DNA of 64,000 nt, taken from Alkalihalophilus pseudofirmus (GTDB lineage Bacteria; Bacillota; Bacilli; Bacillales; Bacillaceae_D). The notes under the pieces are model-generated. The model was not told the DNA's origin and did no database searches. It saw only the letters and a list, made by a program, of their open reading frames with translations. Below are positions 1 to 7,799 of this stretch, piece after piece. How positions within the stretch are numbered: the stretch's first letter is position 1; each line of letters begins with the position of its first letter. The translations under genes were made by a program, and so were the position numbers. The stretch lies in the NCBI RefSeq assembly GCF_029094545.1, contig NZ_CP117835.1, positions 1,406,001 through 1,470,000 of the forward strand, given 5' to 3'.

Positions 1-895
1 TTTTTTGATCATTCATTTTGACGATGAATTTGCAACTAATTTAGCAACTGAACAAGTTTCTACTTTAAGATATTATATAAACGATGCAAACTCTTTAATG
101 GTAGAGGGTATTGTCACACCGGTGATGATAAGTGTCACAGCAGCTGTTGATAAATTGAATTTACTCAATAGTACGGCTAACATATTGGGATCATTGAATA
201 TGCCTCAAGAACAAACTGAGGAAACGCTACAAGTCCTTGCATCTGGTATTGGTTCTACAGTAGAGACTCTAAATCCTATTGAAACGCATGCGGAGAAAAT
301 GATACCTCTTATGGTAGTGTTATCTTCATTTGTCGGTTCCATGGTGATGGCTATGTTTATGAATCAGTCAGTAATTTCCTTAAGGACAAAACCATGTTGT
401 AAATGGAAATTGTATGTGTCATGGCTTATTGTAAATCTTCTCAGTGCTATTGTAATTGGATTGATTTCAGGTTTTATAATCTTACTCAGTAATTTGAGTT
501 TTAATGATTTTAGTTTCTTAAATTTCTGGTTGTTCCAATCCATAAGCTTATTATCTTTTATGTTAATAACTGCTTTATTCTTGATATTGTTTAATCAGCT
601 GGGGATGGCTATTAATATTTTTCTTTTGTCCACTCAATTGGTTACGTCAGGAATATTGGTTCCTCAGTTATTCTTAACAGATTTTTATCAAGGTCTTAGC
701 AATTGGCTACCAGCAACTTATATGGCTTCTGGAATATATAAGATATTGTTTACTGATATGAAGGTAACTGGAGAGATCACGAATCTAGTCATATCGATAG
801 CGCTTAGTTTAGTAGCAATATTTATTGTAATATTAATACAGTCGAAACTTAAAGAAGTAAAGAAAAATAAAGTGAAAAGTACTGTGGGTATTTAA
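1..895 (+). CDS. YhgE/Pip-like (ABC-2 type) membrane protein, C-terminal part
   Basis: Partial gene; the reading frame is open to the left edge, so the TTG at position 5 is probably not the real start. The visible part begins with a non-membrane stretch (about residues 1-95) and then has about six hydrophobic segments between residues 100 and 285, ending in a Lys-rich tail. An extracytoplasmic region followed by a six-helix ABC-2-type block is the pattern of the C-terminal domain of YhgE/Pip or ABC-2 permease-like proteins. These are often involved in export or act as phage receptors, but the substrate cannot be told. A hairpin with a T-run follows directly. The family call is moderate; it could be another ABC-2 permease. 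Confidence 0.6.
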   Translation, partial: FLIIHFDDEFATNLATEQVSTLRYYINDANSLMVEGIVTPVMISVTAAVDKLNLLNSTANILGSLNMPQEQTEETLQVLASGIGSTVETLNPIETHAEKMIPLMVVLSSFVGSMVMAMFMNQSVISLRTKPCCKWKLYVSWLIVNLLSAIVIGLISGFIILLSNLSFNDFSFLNFWLFQSISLLSFMLITALFLILFNQLGMAINIFLLSTQLVTSGILVPQLFLTDFYQGLSNWLPATYMASGIYKILFTDMKVTGEITNLVISIALSLVAIFIVILIQSKLKEVKKNKVKSTVGI

Positions 896-911
896 ATTAA
901 ATATATAGTTT

Positions 912-946
912 AAAGGACGCATTAATTTTATTAATGTGTCTTTTTG
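912..946 (+). terminator. Intrinsic terminator after the YhgE/Pip-like gene
   Basis: An 11-bp stem (gacgcattaat / attaatgtgtc, one G-T pair) with a short loop is followed by TTTTT. It lies about 20 bases after the stop codon of the upstream gene. Confidence 0.8.
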
Positions 947-955
947 AATTCATTT

Positions 956-1191
956 TACAAGAGTTCTTTTGTACAGGCAGCCTCATCAATCATCAAACTA
1001 ATATTAAGCCCATAATAAGAACCATTAACACCGCCTGAAGTATTCTTGTAATGAGCTGATAGGGAATAGCCTTTCTTTAAGAGAGAGGAATAAATAGAAG
1101 AGTAAGGCTTCTTAATATAGCCTAATTGATAGGACCCTTGGCCTGTAACAGTAACAATTACAGCAACTGCATTAGGGAATTCACAAAACTA
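956..1191 (-). pseudogene. Frameshifted gene remnant, possibly HIRAN-like
   Basis: No intact gene. Read on the minus strand, one frame gives a stretch from FCEFPNAVAVIV to GYIKKPYSSIYSSLKE. A second frame continues from near position 1070 as KKGYSLSAHYKNTSGG and runs to a stop at 956-958. The two pieces join smoothly if a single base is corrected, and the beginning is missing. The pattern NAVAV...YQLGYI...L...G resembles HIRAN-type domains found in helicase- and nuclease-associated proteins, but this is only a visual impression. It sits in a stretch with no intact gene between the YhgE-like gene and the broken MATE gene. Confidence 0.45.
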
Positions 1192-1336
1192 AGTCACTTG
1201 CTGCACAGTACAACGATACTAACAGGGAAGATCTATTAAAGACCACGTACCAAGGAGAATATTGGTATTGTGTACCAATGATTCTCTATTAATAAATTGA
1301 CCACAAATTGACCACACAATTAAATTATTAATAATA

Positions 1337-1374
1337 AACAAGGGTGAACTTAAGTAAATAAGTTCACCCTTGTT
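1337..1374. repeat. Perfect 16-bp inverted repeat (hairpin)
   Basis: The arm AACAAGGGTGAACTTA at 1337-1352 is perfectly repeated in inverse at 1359-1374, around a 6-base loop. There is no T-run on the plus strand. On the minus strand the hairpin is followed by a T/A-rich stretch, so it could be a minus-strand terminator or a protein-binding/element-end palindrome. It lies between the frameshifted remnant and the broken MATE gene. Just upstream (about 1296-1317) the sequence aattgaccaca occurs twice in tandem. Confidence 0.75.
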
Positions 1375-1435
1375 ACATATTCAAATTGCCTAAAGTAAAG
1401 CATTTGACCCTGCAGTTTCACAAAGTTAATTGCTT

Positions 1436-1949
1436 ACTTATATGCAGGGCATGATGCCTATTGTGGGCTATAACTACGGCGCCAAGCAGTTTGAGAGGAT
1501 GCGAGAAACGATATGGCTAACATTAAAAGTCGTTGTCATTTCGTCTCGCCATCTTTTTATCGATGATGATTTTCCCTGCTTGGTTTATGAGAATCTATAC
1601 AGCAGATCGGGAAGTCATTGAAGCTGGTGCTAGTGCGATGCGGATTTTATTCTTAACCTTCTTTGTTGTCGGTGTGCAAGTGGTCGCCGGAGGACTGTAT
1701 CAGGCGCTCGGGAAACCAAAGCCAGCCTTGATCTTGTCGCTTTCTAGACAAATCTTATTCCTGATTCCGCTCGTATTAATACTGCCTCGTTTCTTTGGAG
1801 TCAGCGGGGTGTGGATTGCGTTTCCGATTGCTGATGTGCTGTCATTTGTGTTAGCGTCTGCGCTGTTATATAAGGATAGGGATACGATTTTAGTTAAGGG
1901 ACGTGCTGAAGTTGAAAGCGAAGAAAAAGTTATTGGGATAACAAATTAA
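1436..1949 (+). pseudogene. MATE family efflux transporter, N-terminally truncated and frameshifted
   Basis: Remnant of a MATE (multidrug and toxin extrusion) transporter. The first piece carries the MATE-typical motif GMMPIVGYNYGAKQ, which normally lies at the start of the second half of the protein. Homology starts near position 1436, and an in-frame TAA sits just upstream at 1427-1429, so roughly the first 250 residues are absent. The frame changes near 1535-1550: the first frame runs out into nonsense, and the second continues from about RLAIFLSMMIFPAWFMRIY to the natural end at 1949 through four hydrophobic helices. A 5' deletion plus one frameshift makes this clearly non-functional. A terminator follows at 2024. 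Confidence 0.88.
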
Positions 1950-2023
1950 GGCAATCAATTTTAAATTGCTTTTGGCTTTAGCCGAACATTACCCCTCGAC
2001 TTTTTGTTAGAGAAAATGCTTTT

Positions 2024-2054
2024 AAGACGATTGCGTTTAACGTAATCGTCTTTT
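2024..2054 (+). terminator. Intrinsic terminator downstream of the MATE remnant
   Basis: A stem of AAGACGATTGCG pairing with CGTAATCGTCTT (one G-T wobble) is followed by a T-run. The rest of 1950-2224 holds no further recognisable feature except the leader of the next gene. Confidence 0.75.
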
Positions 2055-2224
2055 CATATTTAACTTAGGATATGGATTACTAATAGGAATTGTTTAGTAA
2101 CAAAAATGATAATTAGAATTCGAAAGTAATAACTGGAAGTCCGATTGGGGATAACTACTATGAAACTCATGCAATAAATCTTATTCTGCTTATATACTCT
2201 TAAAGAAGGAATAGGTGAAAACAT

Positions 2225-2944
2225 ATGGAGGTCTTAAAAGAGTCAGCTATTATCTTAGCGAGAATTATTACGATTTTCCCCTTATTTTTAATAGTAACAC
2301 AGTATATGGGCAAACGTTCGATTGGAGAAATGCCTATTTTCGATTTTCTTATCATTATGACCTTAGCCAATGTGGTAGGAGCAGACATTGCTGATCCCAA
2401 AGTTGATCATATTTATACATATTTAGCTATTATAGTGATTCCTCTAATACAAAGATTTATTGCCTATTTATCCATAACCCACCGGAAGATAGGGAAAAAT
2501 ATCACATTTGAACCCACATTAGTTATACAAGATGGAAAGCTTTTAGTGGAAAATTTAAAAGGAATTAGGTATACCATCGACAATGTGCTGCAAATGTTAC
2601 GACAAAAAAATATTTTTGATATAAATGAGGTGAAAATAGCAATTATCGAAGCAAACGGTCAAATAAGTGTGTTGAAAAAAGATAATAAATTGGGAGTAAC
2701 CATTGAGGATATGAATGTACAAAAGAAAAGTAAAAGTTTGTCATATCCCTTAATCGTAGAAGGGAAAATTTACGAAGATATCTTAATCTATTTAGGTTTA
2801 AATCGGCAATGGTTAATTGCTGAATTACAAAAAAGTCGGGTTGCTCAAGTAAATCGCGTCTTCTTCGCTTCCATTAATGATGACCAAGAACTTCACGTAT
2901 CCTTAAACAATGAACAGCAGCAAATGCCGACTATTTACAACTAA
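2225..2944 (+). CDS. DUF421 domain membrane protein (YetF/YcaP family)
   Basis: 239 residues. Three hydrophobic helices lie in the first ~85 residues, with the family signature around GKRSIGEMPIFDFLIIMTLANVVG. They are followed by the soluble alpha/beta DUF421 core (residues about 90-160: VIQDGKLLVENLKG, then NVLQMLRQKN) and a second soluble half. Members in Bacillus are YetF, YdfR and YdfS, and some are packaged into spores. The molecular function is unsettled. The gene stands alone, facing the convergent coat genes; no clear plus-strand terminator was found. Confidence 0.88.
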   Translation: MEVLKESAIILARIITIFPLFLIVTQYMGKRSIGEMPIFDFLIIMTLANVVGADIADPKVDHIYTYLAIIVIPLIQRFIAYLSITHRKIGKNITFEPTLVIQDGKLLVENLKGIRYTIDNVLQMLRQKNIFDINEVKIAIIEANGQISVLKKDNKLGVTIEDMNVQKKSKSLSYPLIVEGKIYEDILIYLGLNRQWLIAELQKSRVAQVNRVFFASINDDQELHVSLNNEQQQMPTIYN

Positions 2945-3084
2945 TTGAGGGTCCGTTTCAAACTCGTTACTTTCTAATGTTCTTCACAAGAGTAACTCAA
3001 ATACAAAGCAATTTGCTTCACAGTAGAACAATAGCATTTAAAGAAAAATGAATTTATTATCACACTAAGTAAGGAAACCTTATG

Positions 3085-3135
3085 ATAAAAAAAGCGGTGA
3101 GACCCTGCATTACTATAGTAATGCGGAGTCTCACC
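3085..3135 (-). terminator. Terminator of the coat-gene pair (minus strand)
   Basis: Long near-perfect inverted repeat at 3096-3135 (ggtgagaccctgcattac with its complement, a few mismatches, loop around 3112-3117). On the minus strand it is followed by a run of T (plus-strand ataaaaaaag, 3085-3095). It lies about 90 bases past the end of the minus-strand coat gene. Confidence 0.85.
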
Positions 3136-3225
3136 AGCCCTTCTAAGGAACAAAGGTGTATGTCAGTCAACATATTAAAATGAGTCGTTATGTTCGAAAG
3201 ACTCGTTATGAAAACATTTTTATTG

Positions 3226-3528
3226 TTATTTTGAAGTTGGCATCTCAAGAGCAAGTTTTGCTTTTTCTAGGTCATGACTGACTTGCTCGTCAACATCATA
3301 AGCATGATACATTTCCTGCTCAATCATATAGGTAGCCACCTCATGATGTAATTGGATCGTTTCATCTAGTTGTTTCTTTAAAATTTTATGGATCTCAGGG
3401 CTTGCTGTTTCCGTAATCGCTACTGCATAGCTCCTTACAGCTGCTTTTGCAGTTACTAGAAGATCTGTTGCAATGACCTCATCATTAATTAAATCTTTAT
3501 TATTGATTTTATCAAGAATACTAGACAT
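3226..3528 (-). CDS. CotF-like spore coat protein
   Basis: 100 residues, mostly helical, with the coat-F type four-helix pattern: LINDEVIATDLLVTAKAAVRSYA, then ETASPEIHKILKKQL, then a tail with HHEVATYMIEQEMYHAYD. This resembles the CotF/YhcQ/YraD-type ferritin-like coat proteins made in the mother cell. It ends in a terminator and starts four bases after the stop of the partner gene, so the two form an operon. The exact family member cannot be named. Without functional data 'spore coat' is inferred from the family. Confidence 0.85.
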   Translation of the reverse strand: MSSILDKINNKDLINDEVIATDLLVTAKAAVRSYAVAITETASPEIHKILKKQLDETIQLHHEVATYMIEQEMYHAYDVDEQVSHDLEKAKLALEMPTSK

Positions 3529-3532
3529 AAGC

Positions 3533-3745
3533 TTATTCTCCTTTCTCTACTTTTTCTAAAATAGTACGCAATTCTTTAACAGCCTCTTGAGATGCAGCGG
3601 CATCTTTTTGTAGCAATTGTTTTAGTTTCTTGTCAGAAGCCAGCCCTTGCATCATTGAGGATTTTGCAGCACTAGCTGATTTAATTGTCAGCATTTCATG
3701 AACTTCTAACACTTCATGAGCTGCGTAGTTTGTTTTTGCCATCAT
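3533..3745 (-). CDS. Small helical spore-coat-associated protein
   Basis: 70 residues, fully helical (YAAHEVLEVHEMLTIKSASAAKSS..., then QLLQKDAAASQEAVKELRTILEK). The N-terminal HEVLEVHEML stretch is typical of the small partners encoded next to cotF-like genes in Bacillaceae (YraG/YraE-like). A strong ribosome binding site (AAGGAGG) precedes a double ATG at 3743-3745 and 3740-3742; the second ATG has the more usual spacing. It is probably co-transcribed with the CotF-like gene four bases downstream. Confidence 0.75.
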   Translation of the reverse strand: MMAKTNYAAHEVLEVHEMLTIKSASAAKSSMMQGLASDKKLKQLLQKDAAASQEAVKELRTILEKVEKGE

Positions 3746-3771
3746 TGTTGCCTCCTTGTTGTTTTAGAATG

Positions 3772-3780
3772 TAATGTATG
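3772..3780 (-). promoter_or_regulatory. Candidate mother-cell sigma factor -10 box for the coat genes
   Basis: On the minus strand the sequence CATACATTA lies about 27 bases before the start codon. It fits the sigma-E -10 consensus (CATACANT) and also CATANNNTA of sigma-K. The AT-rich stretch upstream (around ATTTTAT) is only a weak -35 match for sigma-E, and there is no AC at the sigma-K distance. Mother-cell expression would suit coat proteins. Confidence 0.5.
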
Positions 3781-3905
3781 AATTCCACTGTTTTATAAAA
3801 TAAAACCTATTAATTTTTTATTGATAGACAAAATGTTTAAAAAATAGTGTCGAATACGTGGTGATCATGTATAATAAAGATACTTATTAACAATCTCATA
3901 TAGCA

Positions 3906-4162
3906 CATCTAGGTCACTTTGTTATAGAAGTGATAATAGGGAAGTTGGTGTAAATCCAACGCGGTCCCGCCACTGTAAATGCTTGATTGCCTGCACATCC
4001 ACTGTCAATTTGATGGGAAGGGGAAGTAATCGATAAGCATGAGTCAGGAGACCTGCCTAGGTGTTTCGTGTGAAACCTTCGAGGAAAAGGGGAAGCGGTC
4101 TAAAACGACTCTATTTTATCTCATTTCAAAAATGGAGTAAGATTAGTACTACTTTAATGTGT
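3906..4162 (+). ncRNA. Cobalamin (AdoCbl) riboswitch
   Basis: The leader contains the hallmark elements of the cobalamin riboswitch: gaagttggtgtaaatcc, then cggtcccgccactg, and the highly conserved B12 box (agtcaggagacctgcc, 4042-4057). The outer stem pairs ctaggt near 3909 with acctgcctag near 4051. It lies upstream of btuF and the whole corrinoid operon, with a terminator between aptamer and gene. Control is therefore most likely by transcription attenuation when adenosylcobalamin is plentiful. Confidence 0.96.
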
Positions 4163-4192
4163 AAGCACTCCTCGGCATGGAGTGCTTTTTTG
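4163..4192 (+). terminator. Riboswitch terminator before btuF
   Basis: Stem AAGCACTCC / GGAGTGCTT with a 7-base loop, then six T's. It is placed between the cobalamin aptamer and btuF, so it is the expression platform of the riboswitch. Confidence 0.92.
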
Positions 4193-4279
4193 TGTATATG
4201 CCGCCTAATTCAACAATATGTTCCACAGAAGAGCTAGAGAGAGAAAATAAGTAATACTACATATTTAGGAGAGGATTTT

Positions 4280-5275
4280 ATGTTGAAAAAGTGGTATGCA
4301 ATTCTTGCCGCACTTATGCTTGCTTTTGTTTTAACTGCTTGTGGGGAGACAACAGATACAGAGGAGAGTACTGAGCCTGTTGATACAGAAGAAGCAGGTG
4401 AAGAAAATGTTGAGAGTGAGAGTGGAGAAACGGGAGATTTTCCTAGAACTGTAACTGATGCTTTGGGAGAAGAGGTTGTTATTGAAGAGAAGCCTGAGAA
4501 AATTGTTTCCCTCATTCCTAGTATTACTGAGACATTGTTTAAAATTGAGCAAGGAGAATATGTGGTAGGTCGTACAGATTGGGACAACTATCCTGAAGAA
4601 GTCTTAGATATTGAGAGCGTAGGAGATATGAACTTTGATGTCGAGCGTGTCCTATCCCTTAGTCCTGATCTTGTTTTATCCCATGAATCAAATGCACATA
4701 GTTCAACTGAAGGATTAGATCAAATCCGTGCTGCTGGTATTCCGGTAGTTGTCATTAACGATGCCAGTTCCATTGATGCCGTATATGAGGCTATCACAAT
4801 GATTGGAGAAGCATCTGGCGGAGATCAAGAAGCAGCTTCTACCATCGAAGAGATGAAAGAACGTTTTGCAGCTATTGAAGAAAAAGCTTCAGAAATTAGT
4901 GAGGAAGACCAGGTAGATGTATGGGTTGAAGTGTCAGATGAGTTATATACAGCTGGAAGCGAAACGTTTATTGATGAAATGCTTACTCTAATTCGTGCTA
5001 ATAATATTGCTGATACGGAGCAGGGTTGGCCGCAATTTACTGAAGAGGAAGTAGTCACTTTGAATCCACAAGTGATTATTACAACTTACGGGTATTACGT
5101 TGAAAATGCTGATGAGAAAATTAAAGAACGTGCCGCTTGGCAAGATGTAGATGCCGTTAAAAATGAGCGTATTTATGATGTGCAATCTGATGAAGTCACA
5201 AGGTCAGGTCCGCGTCTTGTAAAAGGAGTAGAGGAACTTGCGTCAGTCATTTATCCAGAGGTATTTGGCGAATAA
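4280..5275 (+). CDS. btuF: Vitamin B12 ABC transporter substrate-binding lipoprotein
   Basis: 331 residues. Lipoprotein signal peptide with lipobox LTAC (Cys21), then a very acidic Glu/Asp/Thr-rich linker (about residues 22-50). A periplasmic-binding-protein fold of the BtuF/FepB type follows from FPRTVTDALGEEVVIEEKPEKIVSL, with the two-lobe pattern DLVLSHE and NPQVIITTYG. It captures corrinoids outside the membrane and delivers them to BtuC. The upstream cobalamin riboswitch and the downstream btuC/btuD support B12 over iron-siderophore as substrate. An AGGAGAGG ribosome binding site precedes ATG 4280. The acidic linker is a trait often seen in alkaliphiles. Confidence 0.92.
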   Translation: MLKKWYAILAALMLAFVLTACGETTDTEESTEPVDTEEAGEENVESESGETGDFPRTVTDALGEEVVIEEKPEKIVSLIPSITETLFKIEQGEYVVGRTDWDNYPEEVLDIESVGDMNFDVERVLSLSPDLVLSHESNAHSSTEGLDQIRAAGIPVVVINDASSIDAVYEAITMIGEASGGDQEAASTIEEMKERFAAIEEKASEISEEDQVDVWVEVSDELYTAGSETFIDEMLTLIRANNIADTEQGWPQFTEEEVVTLNPQVIITTYGYYVENADEKIKERAAWQDVDAVKNERIYDVQSDEVTRSGPRLVKGVEELASVIYPEVFGE

Positions 5276-6296
5276 TCACTTTATTGCCTATACAGCAGTA
5301 CTAATATTTTGTTTTACAGCGTTTATCATAAGCATCGGAAAGGGAAGTGTTGAACTTCCCTTTTCTACCGTTATACACATCGTTTTACAAGAAGGATTAC
5401 ATATACCGCTCAATGCAGTCCTAGATCCTATGCATGTGAATATCGTGATGGAAATCAGGCTTCCGAGGACGCTGCTTGCTATGATGGTCGGCGCTTGTTT
5501 AGCCGTTGCTGGAGCAGCCTTTCAAGGTTTTCTTAAAAATCCCCTTGCTGATCCTTATACATTAGGGGTTTCATCAGGGGCTGCAGTTGGTGCGGTGGTC
5601 GTATTATTTTTTGGCATCAGCTTGCCGATTATTGGTCAGTTCACATTACCTTTTGTCAGTATTATTTCAGGCTTTTTGACTCTATTTTTAGTTATAGGGT
5701 TTGCTAGAATCGTTCAGCGTTCGATGTCGGCTGAGACGATTATTTTAGCAGGAATTATTTTCAGCTCGTTTTTAGGCGCATTTATCTCCTTGATGATTTC
5801 ATTAACAGGTGATGAGCTGCGGCAGATTATTAATTGGCTGATGGGCAGTGTGGCTATGCGAGGATGGCCCTATGTATACATGATTGTTCCTTGTTTTCTA
5901 ATTGGTTTTATTATGTTGTTTTTTAACCGGCATGAACTCAATGCACTAGCATTTGGTGAAGAAACAGCCCGTCAATTAGGTGTGAACTTAAAGGTGCGTA
6001 AATTGACCATATTACTTGGTGCTACAATCGTTACAGGAGGTGCAGTAGCTGTTTCAGGCACGATTGGATTCGTAGGTTTAGTCATTCCGCATCTGACGAG
6101 ATTGCTTTGGGGAAGCGACCATAAGCATTTGATTCCGCTCTCAATGTTTGTGGGTGCAGGATTTTTAGCCTTAACGGATCTAACGGCAAGAACAGTTTTA
6201 GCGCCAACAGAGCTGCCAATCGGAGTGATAACGGCGATTATAGGCGGGCCAGTATTTGCGCTTATTTTGTTAAAACAACGCAAGATTGGAAGATAA
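5238..6296 (+). CDS. btuC: Cobalamin ABC transporter permease (FecCD family)
   Basis: 352 residues with about ten membrane helices and FecCD signatures: EIRLPRTLLAMMVGACLAVAGAAFQG near residue 73, NPLADPYTLGVSSGAAVGA, and GTIGFVGLVIPHLTR, the coupling region for the ATPase. The start is a TTG at 5238 inside the 3' end of btuF (38-base overlap), preceded by aggag/gagg at good distance; no ATG occurs early enough to replace it. It forms the membrane channel of the BtuCD-F type corrinoid importer. Translational coupling with btuF is likely. Confidence 0.92.
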   Translation: MRQSFIQRYLANNHFIAYTAVLIFCFTAFIISIGKGSVELPFSTVIHIVLQEGLHIPLNAVLDPMHVNIVMEIRLPRTLLAMMVGACLAVAGAAFQGFLKNPLADPYTLGVSSGAAVGAVVVLFFGISLPIIGQFTLPFVSIISGFLTLFLVIGFARIVQRSMSAETIILAGIIFSSFLGAFISLMISLTGDELRQIINWLMGSVAMRGWPYVYMIVPCFLIGFIMLFFNRHELNALAFGEETARQLGVNLKVRKLTILLGATIVTGGAVAVSGTIGFVGLVIPHLTRLLWGSDHKHLIPLSMFVGAGFLALTDLTARTVLAPTELPIGVITAIIGGPVFALILLKQRKIGR

Positions 6297-6329
6297 AACG
6301 TAATTATGAAAGAGAAAGGAGGAACGTAA

Positions 6330-7799
6330 TTGTTAAATATAACTAATTTAACATTAAGCTACGGCGAAAAATGCGTGATTGAAAATGTATCTTTCAACGT
6401 AAATAAAGGAGAGATTTTTGGGATAGTTGGTCCTAATGGCAGTGGTAAAACGACTCTTTTAAAAGCGATTAGCGGCAGTCAGGAGCCCGTGCAGGGGAAG
6501 ATCATTTTAAATGAAAGATCTCTCACAACCTATCATTCAAAGGAATTAGCTAAACTAATGGCAGTCCTGCCTCAGCAATCTGAGACGGCCTTTACGTATT
6601 CTGTATCGGATGTGGTGGCGCTTGGGAGGTATCCCTATCAAAAAGGATGGCTGCAAGGTCTGACGAAAGAGGACCATCAAGTGATCGAGCAAGCTCTTCG
6701 TCAGACCGGAACGGAAGGATTTAAAGACATACCGCTTCAATCATTAAGCGGCGGGGAGCGCCAGCGTGTGCTTTTAGCGAGAGCCTTAGCTCAGGAACCA
6801 GATATCTTATTACTAGATGAGCCAACGAATCACCTTGATATATCCTATCAAATGAGCTTATTGAATTCGCTTAAGCAATGGTCTAGGGATCGCAGCTTAA
6901 CGGTCATTGCCGTTCTCCATGATTTAAATATGGCAAGCTTATACTGTGATCGAGTCTTGTTACTAGATGAAGGTCAGACAATCGCATTAAACGAACCGAG
7001 AAATGTGATGAAAAAAGAGTCTCTGACTGATGTGTATAAAACAGCGCTTGAGTGCGGAGAACATCCGGCTCATCCTTCACCATTGATTACATTTGTTCCT
7101 GAAACAGCTGATCAAGAAAGTCTCTCACCTATCGATCAATTACAGATAGAACAGAATGCACAGTGGATAAAAATAACGAGTCCTTATAGATGGAAGGCGT
7201 TATCATCTGCTGTATTAGGGGCAGGGTTCAGCTGGCATAATACGTTTGTTAATCGTCATGTGCATAAAGATTATCAGTGTGATGATGTCATTTCCGAATT
7301 TAGACATTACCTTACTGAACGTGAAGTGAGCGGTGAAGATGTGATGGGCATGATGACCGCGGCAATGTTAGAAGATGGAGTTATATTACGTGTGAATGAA
7401 AATGGATTAAATATGTTAGTCATGGTGACAGCAGGTACCTCAAATGCCGTCGATGCGACAAGAGCTTTTTCTCACCCGCAGATTGAAAGTAAGGTAGGTA
7501 CAATAAATACTTGGGTATTTGTGGAAGGGAAGATGCCTGAGTCTGCATACGTTCAAGCGTTAATGACGGTAACGGAAGCTAAAAGTAAAGCGATGTTTGA
7601 TGAAGGGATTAAAGATGAAGTCACCCAAACGATTGCGACCGGAACGTCTACTGACAGTGTAATGATTGCAGCTAGTCAGGAAGGGGAGGAATTTCCATAT
7701 GCCGGGACCATTACTCCAGTTGGAAAGTTAATGGCTAAATTGGTATATGAAGCTACAAGAGAGGCGATTGTTAATAACAAAAAGAGGCGGGGGATATGA
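6330..7799 (+). CDS. btuD-cbiZ: Fusion of B12 ABC transporter ATPase (BtuD) and adenosylcobinamide amidohydrolase (CbiZ)
   Basis: 489 residues with two domains. Residues 1-255 are an ABC ATPase: Walker A GPNGSGKTT (34-42), Q-loop near PQQ 81-83, signature LSGGERQ (139-145), Walker B ILLLDE with D163-E164, and H-loop in VLHDLN. Residues about 285-485 match CbiZ (VTAGTSNAVDA, TVTEAKSKAMFDEGIKD, ATGTSTDSVMIA), which cuts the aminopropanol arm from (pseudo)cobalamin or adenosylcobinamide to give adenosylcobyric acid. The TTG start at 6330 follows a good GGAGG site. Uptake energy and the first remodelling step are thus on one polypeptide. Such fusions are known in some Bacillaceae; activity here is inferred from the domains. 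Confidence 0.92.
   Translation: MLNITNLTLSYGEKCVIENVSFNVNKGEIFGIVGPNGSGKTTLLKAISGSQEPVQGKIILNERSLTTYHSKELAKLMAVLPQQSETAFTYSVSDVVALGRYPYQKGWLQGLTKEDHQVIEQALRQTGTEGFKDIPLQSLSGGERQRVLLARALAQEPDILLLDEPTNHLDISYQMSLLNSLKQWSRDRSLTVIAVLHDLNMASLYCDRVLLLDEGQTIALNEPRNVMKKESLTDVYKTALECGEHPAHPSPLITFVPETADQESLSPIDQLQIEQNAQWIKITSPYRWKALSSAVLGAGFSWHNTFVNRHVHKDYQCDDVISEFRHYLTEREVSGEDVMGMMTAAMLEDGVILRVNENGLNMLVMVTAGTSNAVDATRAFSHPQIESKVGTINTWVFVEGKMPESAYVQALMTVTEAKSKAMFDEGIKDEVTQTIATGTSTDSVMIAASQEGEEFPYAGTITPVGKLMAKLVYEATREAIVNNKKRRGI

Noticed and set aside
1430-1621. 63-residue ORF taken as an independent gene
   Set aside because: It is the first fragment of the broken MATE gene; its last part is out-of-frame sequence after the frameshift.
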